From contig NZ_JADQDQ010000001.1 of assembly GCF_015694725.1 (NCBI RefSeq), forward strand, positions 124,001 to 188,000: DNA of 64,000 nucleotides. The letters run 5' to 3'. The notes beneath the pieces are model-generated. The model was not told where the DNA came from. It searched no databases and was given only the letters and a program-made list of their open reading frames with translations. Position numbers and translations under genes: made by a program. This document shows positions 9,030 to 17,555 of the stretch, piece by piece (position 1 is the stretch's first letter; each line of letters starts with the position of its first letter). The DNA is from Hymenobacter jeongseonensis. Its GTDB lineage: Bacteria; Bacteroidota; Bacteroidia; Cytophagales; Hymenobacteraceae.

Positions 9030-9839
9030 ATGAAAATTTCACGCCTTTCGGGCGGCCTGGCCGCGGCTTGCCTTTTGATTTCTGCTTTTGCCGGGTCGGC
9101 TTCGGCCCAGGGCGCCCGCGATGCCTATGGCAACCCCAAAGCTGCGCCGTCGCCCCGCACCACGGCGCCGGTGCGCCGCGCGCCAGCCCGCACCCAGTCA
9201 GCGTATTCCACTCCCGTTAGCAGCAATTCCGGCGTTCGGTTCGGCTTCCGGGGCGGTTTGAACTTGGCCGATGTGCAAGGCGACGCCGTGAAAAGCTTCA
9301 CTGACCTCACCGGCTACCTGCCCGATGGCGCCATCACCCGCGAAATGCGCCCCGGCTTCTACGCTGGCCTCTACGCCACGCTGCCCCTGGGCCCAAGCTT
9401 TGCCATTGAGCCCGGCGTTTCGTACTCCGAAAAAGGCACCGTGCTGCAAGGCAAAGTGCCGGTGCCCGCTCTCGATTTCCTGAATACCAACCTCACCGGC
9501 ACGGCCCGCTTGGCCTACATCGATGTGCCGGTGCTCGCCAAAGTATTCGTTACCCCCGGCTTCTACCTCTACGCCGGTCCACAGGCTTCGTTCTTGGTCA
9601 GCGGCAAGGCCCGTGTTGAAGCCGGCGCGCTGGGATTCAGCGCTTACCAGCAGGATTTCGACATCTCCAACCAACTCCGCAAAGTGGACTTTGCCGCCGT
9701 GGCGGGCTTAGGCTACCAGTTTGAAAACGGCCTGGGCCTGAGTGCTGGCTACGACTACGGCCTGTCGTCACTCGACACCGGCAACCGCTTCGATGCCCAG
9801 AACCGGGTAATCAAAGCGGGCCTGAACTTCTCTTTTTAG
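9030..9839 (+). CDS. Porin-like outer membrane beta-barrel protein (PorT family fold)
   Basis: 269 aa from ATG 9030; the two codons before it in the frame start with TTG and are not needed. A signal peptide ends near SASAQ, and a Pro/Arg-rich spacer leads into a small beta-barrel (FGFRGGLNLADV, RPGFYAGLYATLPL, FAIEPGVSYSEKG, YLYAGPQASF, GLGLSAGYDYGL, ending LNFSF). This matches the OMP_b-brl_2 type very common in Bacteroidota. Role unknown, probably structural or a small porin. A terminator follows at 9915. Confidence 0.88.
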   Translation: MKISRLSGGLAAACLLISAFAGSASAQGARDAYGNPKAAPSPRTTAPVRRAPARTQSAYSTPVSSNSGVRFGFRGGLNLADVQGDAVKSFTDLTGYLPDGAITREMRPGFYAGLYATLPLGPSFAIEPGVSYSEKGTVLQGKVPVPALDFLNTNLTGTARLAYIDVPVLAKVFVTPGFYLYAGPQASFLVSGKARVEAGALGFSAYQQDFDISNQLRKVDFAAVAGLGYQFENGLGLSAGYDYGLSSLDTGNRFDAQNRVIKAGLNFSF

Positions 9840-9914
9840 CCGCTGATTATCAGCCATTCTATTCCACTTATACCTGTTCATCAATCCTTTCAGTGATTAT
9901 CTGAATTAAGCTAT

Positions 9915-9949
9915 GAAGGCCCTACTGCTGCAACAGTGGGGCCTTTTTA
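9915..9949 (+). terminator. Rho-independent terminator
   Basis: AAGGCCC...GGGCCTT stem with an inner ACTG/CAGT pairing and a T-run, 75 bp after the beta-barrel gene. Confidence 0.7.
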
Positions 9950-10047
9950 TTGGCTGGCTTCCGCTCAATAAAACGCTATGGCCCTACTGGTTTAGGGAAA
10001 GCAGTACGCAACCTGCTAAAGCTCTTAGATTTATTGGTTCCTATGTA

Positions 10048-10055
10048 TACATTTG
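10048..10055 (+). promoter_or_regulatory. -7 promoter element for the DUF2147 gene
   Basis: TACATTTG matches TAnnTTTG exactly, 41 bp before the start codon at 10097, within an AT-rich spacer. Confidence 0.55.
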
Positions 10056-10096
10056 CCATTAATTGCTCTTTCATTTTTCATTAAAAAAAACCCACC

Positions 10097-10552
10097 ATGA
10101 CCAAACGTTTTTTAGGATTCTTCCTGCTCCTTAGCCTCGTAATGGCTGCTTTCGCGGCTCAAGCCGCTGCCAAACCCGATGACGTTCTCGGCGTCTGGAA
10201 AAACGGGGAGGGAACCGGCATGATTCAGATTTTCAAGAAAGGCGATAAATACTATGGCCGCCTGGTGTGGCTGAAAGTGGCCAACAACCCCGACGGCACG
10301 CCCCGCACCGACGTGAACAACCCCGAGGAAACCAAGCGTAAAATTGCTCTCAAAGGCCTGGAAAACATGCGCGACTTCACCTACGCTGGCGACAACAAGT
10401 GGGAAAACGGGAAAATCTACGACCCCAAAAATGGCAGCGACTACAGCTGCGAAATGACCTTGGTGGACGCCAACACGCTGGAAGTGCGTGGCTTTATAGG
10501 CGTCTCGCTCTTTGGGCGAACCGACGTGTGGAAGCGCCAAGTAAAAAAATAA
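10097..10552 (+). CDS. DUF2147 domain secreted protein
   Basis: 151 aa with a signal peptide (MTKRFLGFFLLLSLVMAAFAAQAAA). The mature part is one DUF2147 domain: DVLGVWKNGEGTGMIQIFKKG, YYGRLVWLK, GKIYDPKNGSDYSCEMTL, LEVRGFIGVSLFGRTDVWKR. The family is a small exported beta-rich protein common in Bacteroidota and Proteobacteria, with no established reaction. A -7 element and AT-rich leader precede it. A 15 bp stem hairpin lies downstream. Confidence 0.93.
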   Translation: MTKRFLGFFLLLSLVMAAFAAQAAAKPDDVLGVWKNGEGTGMIQIFKKGDKYYGRLVWLKVANNPDGTPRTDVNNPEETKRKIALKGLENMRDFTYAGDNKWENGKIYDPKNGSDYSCEMTLVDANTLEVRGFIGVSLFGRTDVWKRQVKK

Positions 10553-10573
10553 TAGCCTGCTGTTGTTGATTTT

Positions 10574-10608
10574 CCCGAGCTACTGCCCCTGCTGGGCAGT
10601 GGCTCGGG
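10574..10608 (+). terminator. Strong hairpin without T-tract (attenuator or terminator)
   Basis: CCCGAGCTACTGCCC pairs with GGGCAGTGGCTCGGG over 15 bp with one G-T wobble and a 5-base loop. It starts 21 bp after the DUF2147 stop and ends just before the next gene's -7 element, insulating the two. No T-run follows, so termination may be partial. Confidence 0.55.
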
Positions 10609-10613
10609 ATACC

Positions 10614-10621
10614 TACTTTTG
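10614..10621 (+). promoter_or_regulatory. -7 promoter element for the 10647 gene
   Basis: TACTTTTG matches TAnnTTTG exactly, 25 bp before the start codon at 10647 and right after the hairpin at 10574-10608. Confidence 0.6.
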
Positions 10622-10646
10622 GTTGATTCACCATCCCACCCACTGC

Positions 10647-11708
10647 ATGAAATTCCTCTACTTTACGCTCGCGGCCTGCGTGCTCGCCCTGGCGCCAGCG
10701 GCGGCCCAAGTCACTGACACCACCCGCACCACCGCGCCGGCAGCCGACGAAAACTTCGACGACTTTGGCGATGTCGGCGCGGGCGCGGGCACCTACAACA
10801 CCCAGAAAGTTCTTTACCTCACGCCCACCAAGCTGATTTCGGTGGGGTACGAAGGCCAGCTGGGCTACGACATGACCACCGCCGGCCCGCTGCCCGCCAG
10901 CACGGCGGCCGTGGAAACCCGCGTGAACTCGGCCCGCGGCGTGCGACTGGCGTTCAACGCGCCGGTCATCTCGCGCAACGACTTTATTTTCAACGTGGGC
11001 CTGACGTACTGGAACACGGGCATGGACCTGGCCAACGCCGAACGGTCGCCTTACTTCGACAAGCTGCAAGACGGCCTGCGCACAACGGGCCTGAACACCA
11101 CCATCTTTAACCCCATCGACAACAAGCACTTCGTTATCCTGCAACTCAACCTCGACGCCAACGGCAACTACCGCAGCCTCAAGGACGTGCAGACCGAAGC
11201 TTTCACCTTCAGTGCCACGGGCATTTACGGCTGGAAGCCCAACGACAACCTGCAGTGGGGCGTGGGCCTGAGCCGCACCTACCGCGCCGGCCAGCTGCTG
11301 CACATTCCGGTGCTGCTCTACAACCGCACTTTCTCGCCGCAGTGGGGCTGCGAAGTGGTGTTTCCAGCCCGCGCCGAAATTCGCCGCAACTTCGGCACCA
11401 ACGCCTTGCTAAAATTCGGCTACGAGCTGGAAGGCAACACTTACTATCTGGGCAACATCGGACCCGACGAGGTGTACCTGCGCCGCGGCGAGCTGAAGCC
11501 CCGCCTTACCTACGAGCGCCAGCTTTCGGGCTTCGTGTGGGTGTCGGCGCAAGCTGGCCTGCGCTACAACTACCGCAACGACGCCTTCCGCAACCAGGAC
11601 GTGACCGGCGAGCGCGAAAGCACGCTGGGCTCGGAACCCTCGCTGTACAAAAACACGCTCACCAACCCGCTGTATTTCAACATCAGCCTGAACCTGGTTA
11701 GCCCATAA
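10647..11708 (+). CDS. Outer membrane beta-barrel protein, DUF6268-like
   Basis: 353 aa. The ATG at 10647 begins a signal peptide (MKFLYFTLAACVLALAP to AAAQ); the 28 codons upstream in the same frame include the hairpin and promoter and are rejected. After an acidic linker (ENFDDFGDVG) come many amphipathic strands (ISVGYEGQLGYDM, RLAFNAPVI, FIFNVGLTYW, WGVGLSRTYR, FVWVSAQAGLRYNYR), ending in LYFNISLNLVSP, typical of an outer membrane barrel. The DUF6268 link is from general resemblance only. A perfect terminator follows. Confidence 0.78.
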   Translation: MKFLYFTLAACVLALAPAAAQVTDTTRTTAPAADENFDDFGDVGAGAGTYNTQKVLYLTPTKLISVGYEGQLGYDMTTAGPLPASTAAVETRVNSARGVRLAFNAPVISRNDFIFNVGLTYWNTGMDLANAERSPYFDKLQDGLRTTGLNTTIFNPIDNKHFVILQLNLDANGNYRSLKDVQTEAFTFSATGIYGWKPNDNLQWGVGLSRTYRAGQLLHIPVLLYNRTFSPQWGCEVVFPARAEIRRNFGTNALLKFGYELEGNTYYLGNIGPDEVYLRRGELKPRLTYERQLSGFVWVSAQAGLRYNYRNDAFRNQDVTGERESTLGSEPSLYKNTLTNPLYFNISLNLVSP

Positions 11709-11734
11709 TTTGGTGCTTTGGTTTTAGATGCACT

Positions 11735-11768
11735 AAAAGGCCCCCTCGCAGCTGCGAGGGGGCCTTTT
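11735..11768. terminator. Bidirectional terminator, perfect palindrome
   Basis: Perfect 34 bp palindrome centred on GCAGCTGC with A- and T-tracts at its ends. It serves the plus-strand barrel gene and possibly the minus-strand VWA gene ending at 11844. Confidence 0.93.
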
Positions 11769-11774
11769 GATTAG

Positions 11775-11841
11775 TAGCATGGTCCTTGGGAGTCCACGCG
11801 TAGGAGAAATCTCCTCCAAGACTCGCAGAGTCCACGCTACA
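11775..11841. repeat. Family B inverted repeat, degenerate copy
   Basis: The right arm (ACTCGCAGAGTCCACGCT, then ACA) is the reverse complement of the left arm of the copy at 55022-55096. The left arm is diverged (TAGCATGGTCCTTGGGAG) and a GGAGAAATCTCC hairpin sits in the middle. It ends 2 nt from the stop codon of the VWA gene, like the other family B copies. Confidence 0.7.
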
Positions 11842-11843
11842 GC

Positions 11844-13826
11844 CTACCTTTTTCCTATGCTGCCGCTGCTGCCGCTCAGGCCTTCGGCCAAGCGCACGAG
11901 GCGCACGAGCTCGGCGCGGTAGCCGTCGGCATCGGTGCCGCGGGCGTTGTTGGCCAGTTGCTCGGTGGCGGCCCAGGTGGCAGTGCCGCGCTGCTCGCTC
12001 TGGCGCAGCAACATGCCGAACTGGGCCACAGCAGCGGAAAAGCGGAAGTCGGGCGAGGCACTGGCAATGGCGGCCGGCGCGCCGGTGAGGGCTTGCGTCA
12101 GGAGCTTGCTGCTGTTGCCCTGCGGCTCTTTGTAGCGCAGCTTCACGGTCAGCACTTCGCCGGCGCTTTGCGCCAAAACCACGGCGGGGCTGGCCTTCTC
12201 GGCTTGATATTTTAACTGGTCAACCAAGGGCTGGGGGCTGCCTACGGGCACAATCTCGTAGAGCGCCGTGACGGTATGACCGGCGCCGAGCTCACCGGCG
12301 TCTTTGCGGTCGTTGTTGAAATCTTCGGCTTCGAGCAGGCGGTTTTCGTAGCCCACGAGGCGGTAGTTGGCCACGCGGACGGGATTGAATTCAACCTGGA
12401 GCTTTACGTCATTGGCCACCGTAAAGAGCGTGCCGCCGAACTGGGCCACGAGTACCCGGCCGGCTTCGTCAAGGTTATCGAGGTAGGCGTAGTTGCCGTT
12501 GCCTTTATCGGCCAGGGTTTCCATGCGGGAATCGCGCAGATTGCCGCGGCCGCAGCCTAACACGGTCAGAAAAATCCCGCTCTCGCGCTGGTCCACGATG
12601 AGCTGCTCCAGGGCCTGCTCACTGCTTTCGCCCACGTTGAAGTCGCCGTCGCTGGCGAGAATGACGCGGTTGTTGCCTGCTTTATTGAAGGATTGGCGGG
12701 CCGTGGAATACGCCAGGCGCAAGCCCGCGCCGCCGGCCGTGGAGCCCCCCGCCTGCAGCCGGTCGATGGCCTCGAGGATGACTTGTGGCTGCGAGCCGGG
12801 CGTGGGCGGTAGCACCAAGCCGGCCGCGCCGGCGTACACTACCAGCGCCACCCGGTCCTGGGGCCGGAGCTGTTTCACCAGCAGCTTGAGGCCCGCTTGC
12901 ACCAGCGGCAAGCGGTCGGGGCCAGCCATCGAGCCCGACACGTCGACCAGAAAAACCAGGTTGGCGGGCGGCAGCTGGGTAGTTTCCACCTTTTTGGCTT
13001 GGATGCCGATGCGGGCCAGCTGATGGGCCGTATTCCAGGGGCAAACCGCCAATTCGGTGCTGATGCGCACGGGGTCGGGCGATGCGGTGGGCGGTGCGGC
13101 GTAGTCGTAGCGGAAGTAGTTCAGCATTTCCTCCACGCGCACGGCGTCGCGTGGGGGCAGCTGGCCTTCGTTGAGAAAGCGGCGCACGTTGCTGTACGAG
13201 GCGTTGTCCACGTCGAGCGCAAAGGTGCTGAGCGGGGCGTTTTTAACCGTAAAAAAAGCGTTTTCCTTCACTTTGGCGTAGGTATCGCCCGCGCCGGCTT
13301 CGGCTTGGGCCGGATAGGGCGCGCCGGTTGGCTGGTTGCTGTCGTGCATTTCATAGGCCCCACGCTTGCTTTTCTTGTCCACATTCACCCCCGCCACCCG
13401 GCCGGCCAGGGTGCTCACGCTGCCGGTGACGGCCCGCGCCACGCCGCGCACCCCACGGCCGGTCACTACTGTCTCATTTAGCTGCTTTGTATCGGGCACC
13501 AAGCTCACATTGAGCACCCGGGCTTGTTGCACAGAGCGTTCCACCGTCGCGAAGCCAATGCTAGAAAACACCAGCGTGGCCTGAGGCGCGTTGGGCACCA
13601 GCAGGGTGTAGTAGCCGTTTTGGTCGGTAGAAGTGCCCGTGTTGGTACCTTTCACGAGGACGGTGGTGCCGGGCAGCGGCTGGCCGGTACGGGCTTCCCG
13701 CACGGTGCCCCGCACTTCGTGGTTGTGCAGCGTGTCGGGCAGCACGGCCGCCGGGGCGTGTTGGGCAAAAGCAGTTGCGGCCGGGGCCAGCAGCGCGAGC
13801 AGCGCCGGGAGCAGGAGGTTTTTCAT
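11844..13826 (-). CDS. VWA domain protein with CarboxypepD_reg-like N-terminus (YfbK family)
   Basis: 660 aa from ATG 13826, which opens a signal peptide (MKNLLLPALLALLAP). Residues 36-110 are a CarboxypepD_reg-like domain (VRGTVREARTGQPLPGTTVL), followed by a short plug-like remnant (LNETVVTGRGVRG) as in SusC/TonB receptors. Residues 205-245 match the vWF-A N-terminal region (NVRRFLNEGQLPPRDAVRVE). The VWA domain has an intact MIDAS motif DVSGS (D295, S297, S299). The last 150 residues fit DUF3520. It is divergent from an ECF sigma/anti-sigma pair, a frequent Bacteroidota arrangement, so it may be part of or controlled by that system. Function unproven. Confidence 0.92.
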   Translation of the reverse strand: MKNLLLPALLALLAPAATAFAQHAPAAVLPDTLHNHEVRGTVREARTGQPLPGTTVLVKGTNTGTSTDQNGYYTLLVPNAPQATLVFSSIGFATVERSVQQARVLNVSLVPDTKQLNETVVTGRGVRGVARAVTGSVSTLAGRVAGVNVDKKSKRGAYEMHDSNQPTGAPYPAQAEAGAGDTYAKVKENAFFTVKNAPLSTFALDVDNASYSNVRRFLNEGQLPPRDAVRVEEMLNYFRYDYAAPPTASPDPVRISTELAVCPWNTAHQLARIGIQAKKVETTQLPPANLVFLVDVSGSMAGPDRLPLVQAGLKLLVKQLRPQDRVALVVYAGAAGLVLPPTPGSQPQVILEAIDRLQAGGSTAGGAGLRLAYSTARQSFNKAGNNRVILASDGDFNVGESSEQALEQLIVDQRESGIFLTVLGCGRGNLRDSRMETLADKGNGNYAYLDNLDEAGRVLVAQFGGTLFTVANDVKLQVEFNPVRVANYRLVGYENRLLEAEDFNNDRKDAGELGAGHTVTALYEIVPVGSPQPLVDQLKYQAEKASPAVVLAQSAGEVLTVKLRYKEPQGNSSKLLTQALTGAPAAIASASPDFRFSAAVAQFGMLLRQSEQRGTATWAATEQLANNARGTDADGYRAELVRLVRLAEGLSGSSGSIGKR

Positions 13827-13929
13827 AGCAACAGGGTTTGGGAGTGAGGTATGGCTAGCTGATGCGAGCAAGCGGCCAAATGCACATCGGCTCGAAAAAA
13901 ATAGTGGCGTCGCCTATCTTCCGTGCTCC

Positions 13930-14616
13930 ATGTTCTTCCGCCGCTCTTCCTCTGCCGCCACCGCACCGCTCTCCGACCAGGAACTGCTGGCCCGCTACCG
14001 CCTGCACGGCGCCGTAACGGACCTGGGCCTGCTCTACGACCGGTACCTGCCCGAGGCGTTTGCCGTGTGCCGCCGCTACCTTGCCCCGCCCGACGAAGAC
14101 GCCCAGGATGCCGTGATGCAGCTGTTTGAGCACCTCGTGAAAGCCCTGCGCACCCACGCGCCCGACAACTTCCCGGCCTGGCTGCACACCACCGCCCGCA
14201 ACCACTGCCTGATGCAGCTGCGCGCCCGCAAGCGCGCCGGCCCCAGCGCCGGGCCGCTCATTCTCAGCTTACCTGATGCGGCCGATGTGGAAACAGCCGG
14301 CGCCCGGCATCTGCTGGACGAGGAAGCTGCCGCCGAGGATGCCGAAGAAACCGAAAACCGCCTGCAAAGCATGGAGGCGGCCCTGGCCCTGCTTCCGCCC
14401 GCTCAGCGCCGTTGCCTCGAATTGTTTTACCTCGAAAAGAAGTGCTACCGCGACATCGCCGCCGAAACTGGCCTGGAGCTGAACCTCGTGCGCAGCCACC
14501 TGCAAAACGGCAAGCGCATGTTGCGCCGCCAACTGGAGCCCCCGCCCAAACCAGAACCCACGCCCCGCCCGCCCCTTCCCGCTTCCAACAATAATCCGCT
14601 CCATGTCGCCCGCTGA
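13930..14616 (+). CDS. ECF-type RNA polymerase sigma factor
   Basis: 228 aa from ATG 13930; the frame is open upstream across the divergent promoter but is not sigma-like there. Region 2 reads DAQDAVMQLFEHLV and FPAWLHTTARNHCLMQLRARK, and region 4 reads LPPAQRRCLELFYLEKKCYRDIA with a helix-turn-helix after it. An Ala/Glu-rich insert separates the two. A TATCTTCC element lies 7 bp upstream of the start. The 3' end overlaps the anti-sigma gene by 14 bp, indicating coupling. Confidence 0.93.
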   Translation: MFFRRSSSAATAPLSDQELLARYRLHGAVTDLGLLYDRYLPEAFAVCRRYLAPPDEDAQDAVMQLFEHLVKALRTHAPDNFPAWLHTTARNHCLMQLRARKRAGPSAGPLILSLPDAADVETAGARHLLDEEAAAEDAEETENRLQSMEAALALLPPAQRRCLELFYLEKKCYRDIAAETGLELNLVRSHLQNGKRMLRRQLEPPPKPEPTPRPPLPASNNNPLHVAR

Positions 14617-15775
14617 TTCGCCTTTTGCTCCGCTGCCTGCTTCCGGCCCCCACCCGGCCACGGACGAGCTGCGCGCCTACGCGACCGGCACGCTGGCCCA
14701 CGCCGAGCAGCACCGCATTGAGGCCCACACCCTTGATTGCGAGCGCTGCGCTGACTTGGTAGAAGGGTTCTCGATGAGCGACGCCCCGACCACCGACCAA
14801 GCCGTGGCCACGCTGCGCGCCCGCCTGCAAGCCCGCACCGGGACCCCGCAGCCCGTGCCGCTGGCTACCCGCTGGGCGTGGCCCCGCCTAGCGGCCGCGG
14901 CCGCGCTGCTGGGCGGGATAGCCGGAGGCATCTGGAGCTTGGAGCAACGCGACCCCGACCCCGTTGCCAAAGCCCGCTTAGAGGCCCCACAACCCATAGC
15001 AGCAGCGCCGCCGCAAACGTCGGCAGAGCCGGCTCTTGAGCAAGCTAGCGCCCCCGATGCGGCCGACGCTGGTGCTTCCAAAACGGCGGCATCGGCCGAT
15101 TACGCAGCCGTAACAACGGCGCCGCCTCCTTCGGCCGCCCGCTCTGCCACCCAGCGAAGGGCAGGCCGCGCCGCCAAACGCATCCGCATGGCTGACAAGG
15201 AGGTGAAAGCCGACTACGCCATGGTGCCGGAATCTTCGGAGGCCAAGCAATCGGTGCTGCAGCAGGCCAATGAGGATAATGCGCCCGCCAGCATGGCCGC
15301 CGCCCCTGCTGTCCCCAATCTCGACGAGGTGCAGGCGCAAGAATCGGCCGCTGATACCCTCGCCACGCTCCGCTCCGAAGCGGTGGCCAGCCAATCGGCA
15401 AAAGCCAAAGCAGTAGAAACTGCTCCGATGGCAGCCAATTCCGCCGCAGCCCGCGTGGCCAACACGCCCATGCCCGCCGCGCCCAGCATCAAACCCGCCC
15501 CGGTGGGCGGCTCAGTGGCTCTGCGCGAATACCTCCGCAGCGAAGCCGCCGCCTTTGAACCCGAAACGCCAGCTATCCGCCTGACCGGTACGGTGCGGCT
15601 GAAATTCGTGGTAGGAGCCGATGGCAAACTCAGCGACCTGAAAGTGACCCGCGGCCTGCGCGCCGACTACGACGCCGAGGCCCTGCGCATTGTATGCGAC
15701 GGCCCGGCCTGGCAACCGGGAATTTCCGGCGGCCGCCGGGCGCCCCTCCCAATGGAGCTTACCGTGCCTTTCTAA
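14603..15775 (+). CDS. Zinc-finger anti-sigma factor with C-terminal TonB domain
   Basis: 390 aa. The N-terminal cytoplasmic part carries the anti-sigma zinc motif H-x3-C-x2-C (H42, C46, C49, in HTLDCERCADLV). A transmembrane helix follows near residues 90-110 ([19 protein letters not shown]). Then comes a long Ala-rich periplasmic stalk (about 115-300) and a TonB C-terminal domain (GTVRLKFVVGADGKLSDLKV to the end). Its partner sigma factor overlaps it upstream. The TonB domain suggests that the signal comes from TonB-dependent receptor activity or another outer-membrane contact; this is inference. A terminator follows. Confidence 0.88.
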   Translation: MSPADSPFAPLPASGPHPATDELRAYATGTLAHAEQHRIEAHTLDCERCADLVEGFSMSDAPTTDQAVATLRARLQARTGTPQPVPLATRWAWPRLAAAAALLGGIAGGIWSLEQRDPDPVAKARLEAPQPIAAAPPQTSAEPALEQASAPDAADAGASKTAASADYAAVTTAPPPSAARSATQRRAGRAAKRIRMADKEVKADYAMVPESSEAKQSVLQQANEDNAPASMAAAPAVPNLDEVQAQESAADTLATLRSEAVASQSAKAKAVETAPMAANSAAARVANTPMPAAPSIKPAPVGGSVALREYLRSEAAAFEPETPAIRLTGTVRLKFVVGADGKLSDLKVTRGLRADYDAEALRIVCDGPAWQPGISGGRRAPLPMELTVPF

Positions 15776-15801
15776 ATCGGTTTTCTTCCCCTAAAAATGC
15801 G

Positions 15802-15835
15802 CCGCCCGAACCACTTGGTTCGGGCGGTTTTTTTT
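15802..15835 (+). terminator. Rho-independent terminator
   Basis: CCGCCCGAACC / GGTTCGGGCGG stem with a 4-base loop and eight T residues, 26 bp after the anti-sigma gene. Confidence 0.95.
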
Positions 15836-16233
15836 ATAGCCGCCGGCCGTTGCTCTGCATGAATTTTATTCAAAATTCACTGGCTTTCACTCAAACTAGA
15901 AGTTGGCATTTTCAAGCAAATACACGGAGGCGTTGACGCCACGATTATCGATTATAAAATTGCACTAATTCTGCTTACGATAAAAAAATACGGGAAAAAT
16001 ATTGGGCTAAGAAAATTAAATGAATCATTCTACCCAAGGGTTAGTTTGGCACCCAATGAATATAATGGGACTAATCACCCAGGTTTCATATGACGCTATA
16101 GTTACTCTAGCATTTTTTATTCGCCTGCTGCAAGTATAAATATTTCTCTTCTGTCGAATTTCAATACGCTGTCTTTACATCTAATTACTCCGACATTTCT
16201 AACTCTATTTATCACCAACACTAATTTCTCATA
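15836..16233. other. AT-rich intergenic region upstream of the S8 protease
   Basis: About 400 bp between a terminator and the protease start. It is markedly richer in A and T than the genes around it, especially after 15940. I see no coding frame with plausible composition, no tRNA or known RNA, and no exact TAnnTTTG; it is most likely a long leader or regulatory region. Confidence 0.4.
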
Positions 16234-17481
16234 ATGCAAAAACGCTCTTCCAACATCCGTCTTGCTTCGTGGCTCGTGAGTGGTTCGCTGCTTGCCTCGT
16301 CTGCCGTATTTATGAGCTGTTCCCGGGAATCGGTGGAGCCGGCAAATCCCACAGCCGAAGCGCCTACGGTGGCTGAATCGCGGGCTGACGACGTGGTACC
16401 GGGCCACTACATTGTGGTGTTGAAAGACGGCGCTGTGGCTACCTCGCCCGCCGATAATTACTCGGAAAAAGTGCGCAAGGTGAGGGCCGCTGCCCAGGGG
16501 TTGTTGCGGGGCCGCGGCCTGAGCTCCGAAGCCGTGGGCGTGGCCTACGGGCACGTGCTGAAAGGTTTTGCCGCCAAGCTGACGCCTCAGCAAGCCGCTG
16601 GCTTAGCCAAAGACGGCCAAGTGAGCTACGTCGAAGCCGACCGCATTATTTCCCTGGGCAAGCCCGTGAGGGGGCCCAAAAGCCCAATTTCGGAGCCGAC
16701 GCCAGCGCCCACGCCCAGCACCCAAACCGTGCCGGGTGGCATCACGCGGGTGGGCTACGGCGACGGCACCGGCAAAACCGCCTGGGTTATCGATACGGGC
16801 ATCGACCTGAACCACCCCGACCTGAACGTGGACGTGGCCCGGAGCCGCTCGTTCCTGAGCACCAGCACGTCGGCGGAGGATGGCAATGGCCACGGCACGC
16901 ACGTAGCCGGCACCATTGCGGCCAAAAACAACACCCTCGGCGTGGTGGGCGTGGCCGCCAACGCCAAGGTGGTGGCGGTGCGGGTGCTCGATGCCAGCGG
17001 CAGCGGCACGTCGTCGGGCGTCATTGCCGGCATCGACTACGTGGGCGCCAACGGCCAGGCCGGCGACGTGGCCAACATGAGCTTGGGCGGCAGCGCTTCG
17101 CTCGCCCTCGACAACGCCGTAATTAACGCGTCGAACAAGGGCATTCTGTTTGCGCTGGCCGCGGGCAACAATGCCGGCAACGCCGCGCTCAACTCGCCCG
17201 CCCGGGCCAACGGCGCCAACATCTTCACCATTTCGGCCATGGACAGCTACGACAACTGGGCCTCGTTCTCCAACTTCGGCAACCCGCCTGTGGACTACTG
17301 CATGCCCGGCGTGTACATCAAATCCACCTGGATTGGCGACGGCTACAACACCATCAGCGGCACGTCGATGGCCACGCCCCACATGGCGGGCGTGCTCCTG
17401 CTGCGCGGCAAGGCCTTCACCACCAGTGGCAGCGTGAAAAACGACCCCGACGGCATTGCCGACCGGATAGCCCATCTGTAA
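16234..17481 (+). CDS. S8 subtilisin/proteinase K-like serine protease, lipoprotein
   Basis: 415 aa. The N-terminus has a signal segment with a possible lipobox (VFMSC, Cys29). Residues 55-140 are an inhibitor I9 propeptide (VVPGHYIVVLKDG to VSYVEADRII). The catalytic domain holds the full triad: Asp187 (WVIDTGID), His223 (GHGTHVAGT) and Ser378 (SGTSMATPHMAGV), with oxyanion Asn312. The family is made as a zymogen and cleaves its own propeptide after export. It stands alone, behind a 400 bp AT-rich leader and before a terminator, and starts a run of four exported hydrolase genes. Confidence 0.95.
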   Translation: MQKRSSNIRLASWLVSGSLLASSAVFMSCSRESVEPANPTAEAPTVAESRADDVVPGHYIVVLKDGAVATSPADNYSEKVRKVRAAAQGLLRGRGLSSEAVGVAYGHVLKGFAAKLTPQQAAGLAKDGQVSYVEADRIISLGKPVRGPKSPISEPTPAPTPSTQTVPGGITRVGYGDGTGKTAWVIDTGIDLNHPDLNVDVARSRSFLSTSTSAEDGNGHGTHVAGTIAAKNNTLGVVGVAANAKVVAVRVLDASGSGTSSGVIAGIDYVGANGQAGDVANMSLGGSASLALDNAVINASNKGILFALAAGNNAGNAALNSPARANGANIFTISAMDSYDNWASFSNFGNPPVDYCMPGVYIKSTWIGDGYNTISGTSMATPHMAGVLLLRGKAFTTSGSVKNDPDGIADRIAHL

Positions 17482-17504
17482 GGGCATTCCTCCGCTTCAG
17501 ATAC

Positions 17505-17534
17505 AAAAAGGCCGCCCGATGGGGCGGCCTTTTT
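17505..17534. terminator. Bidirectional terminator
   Basis: AAAAAGGCCGCCC / GGGCGGCCTTTTT with a 4-base loop, between the convergent S8 protease and S33 peptidase genes. Confidence 0.95.
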
Positions 17535-17555
17535 CGCGTTAAATCCTGGCTCGCT

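Noticed and set aside
13633..13929. N-terminal extension of the second sigma factor
   Set aside because: Runs antisense through the VWA gene start and promoter; no sigma homology before residue 1 of the ATG 13930 form.
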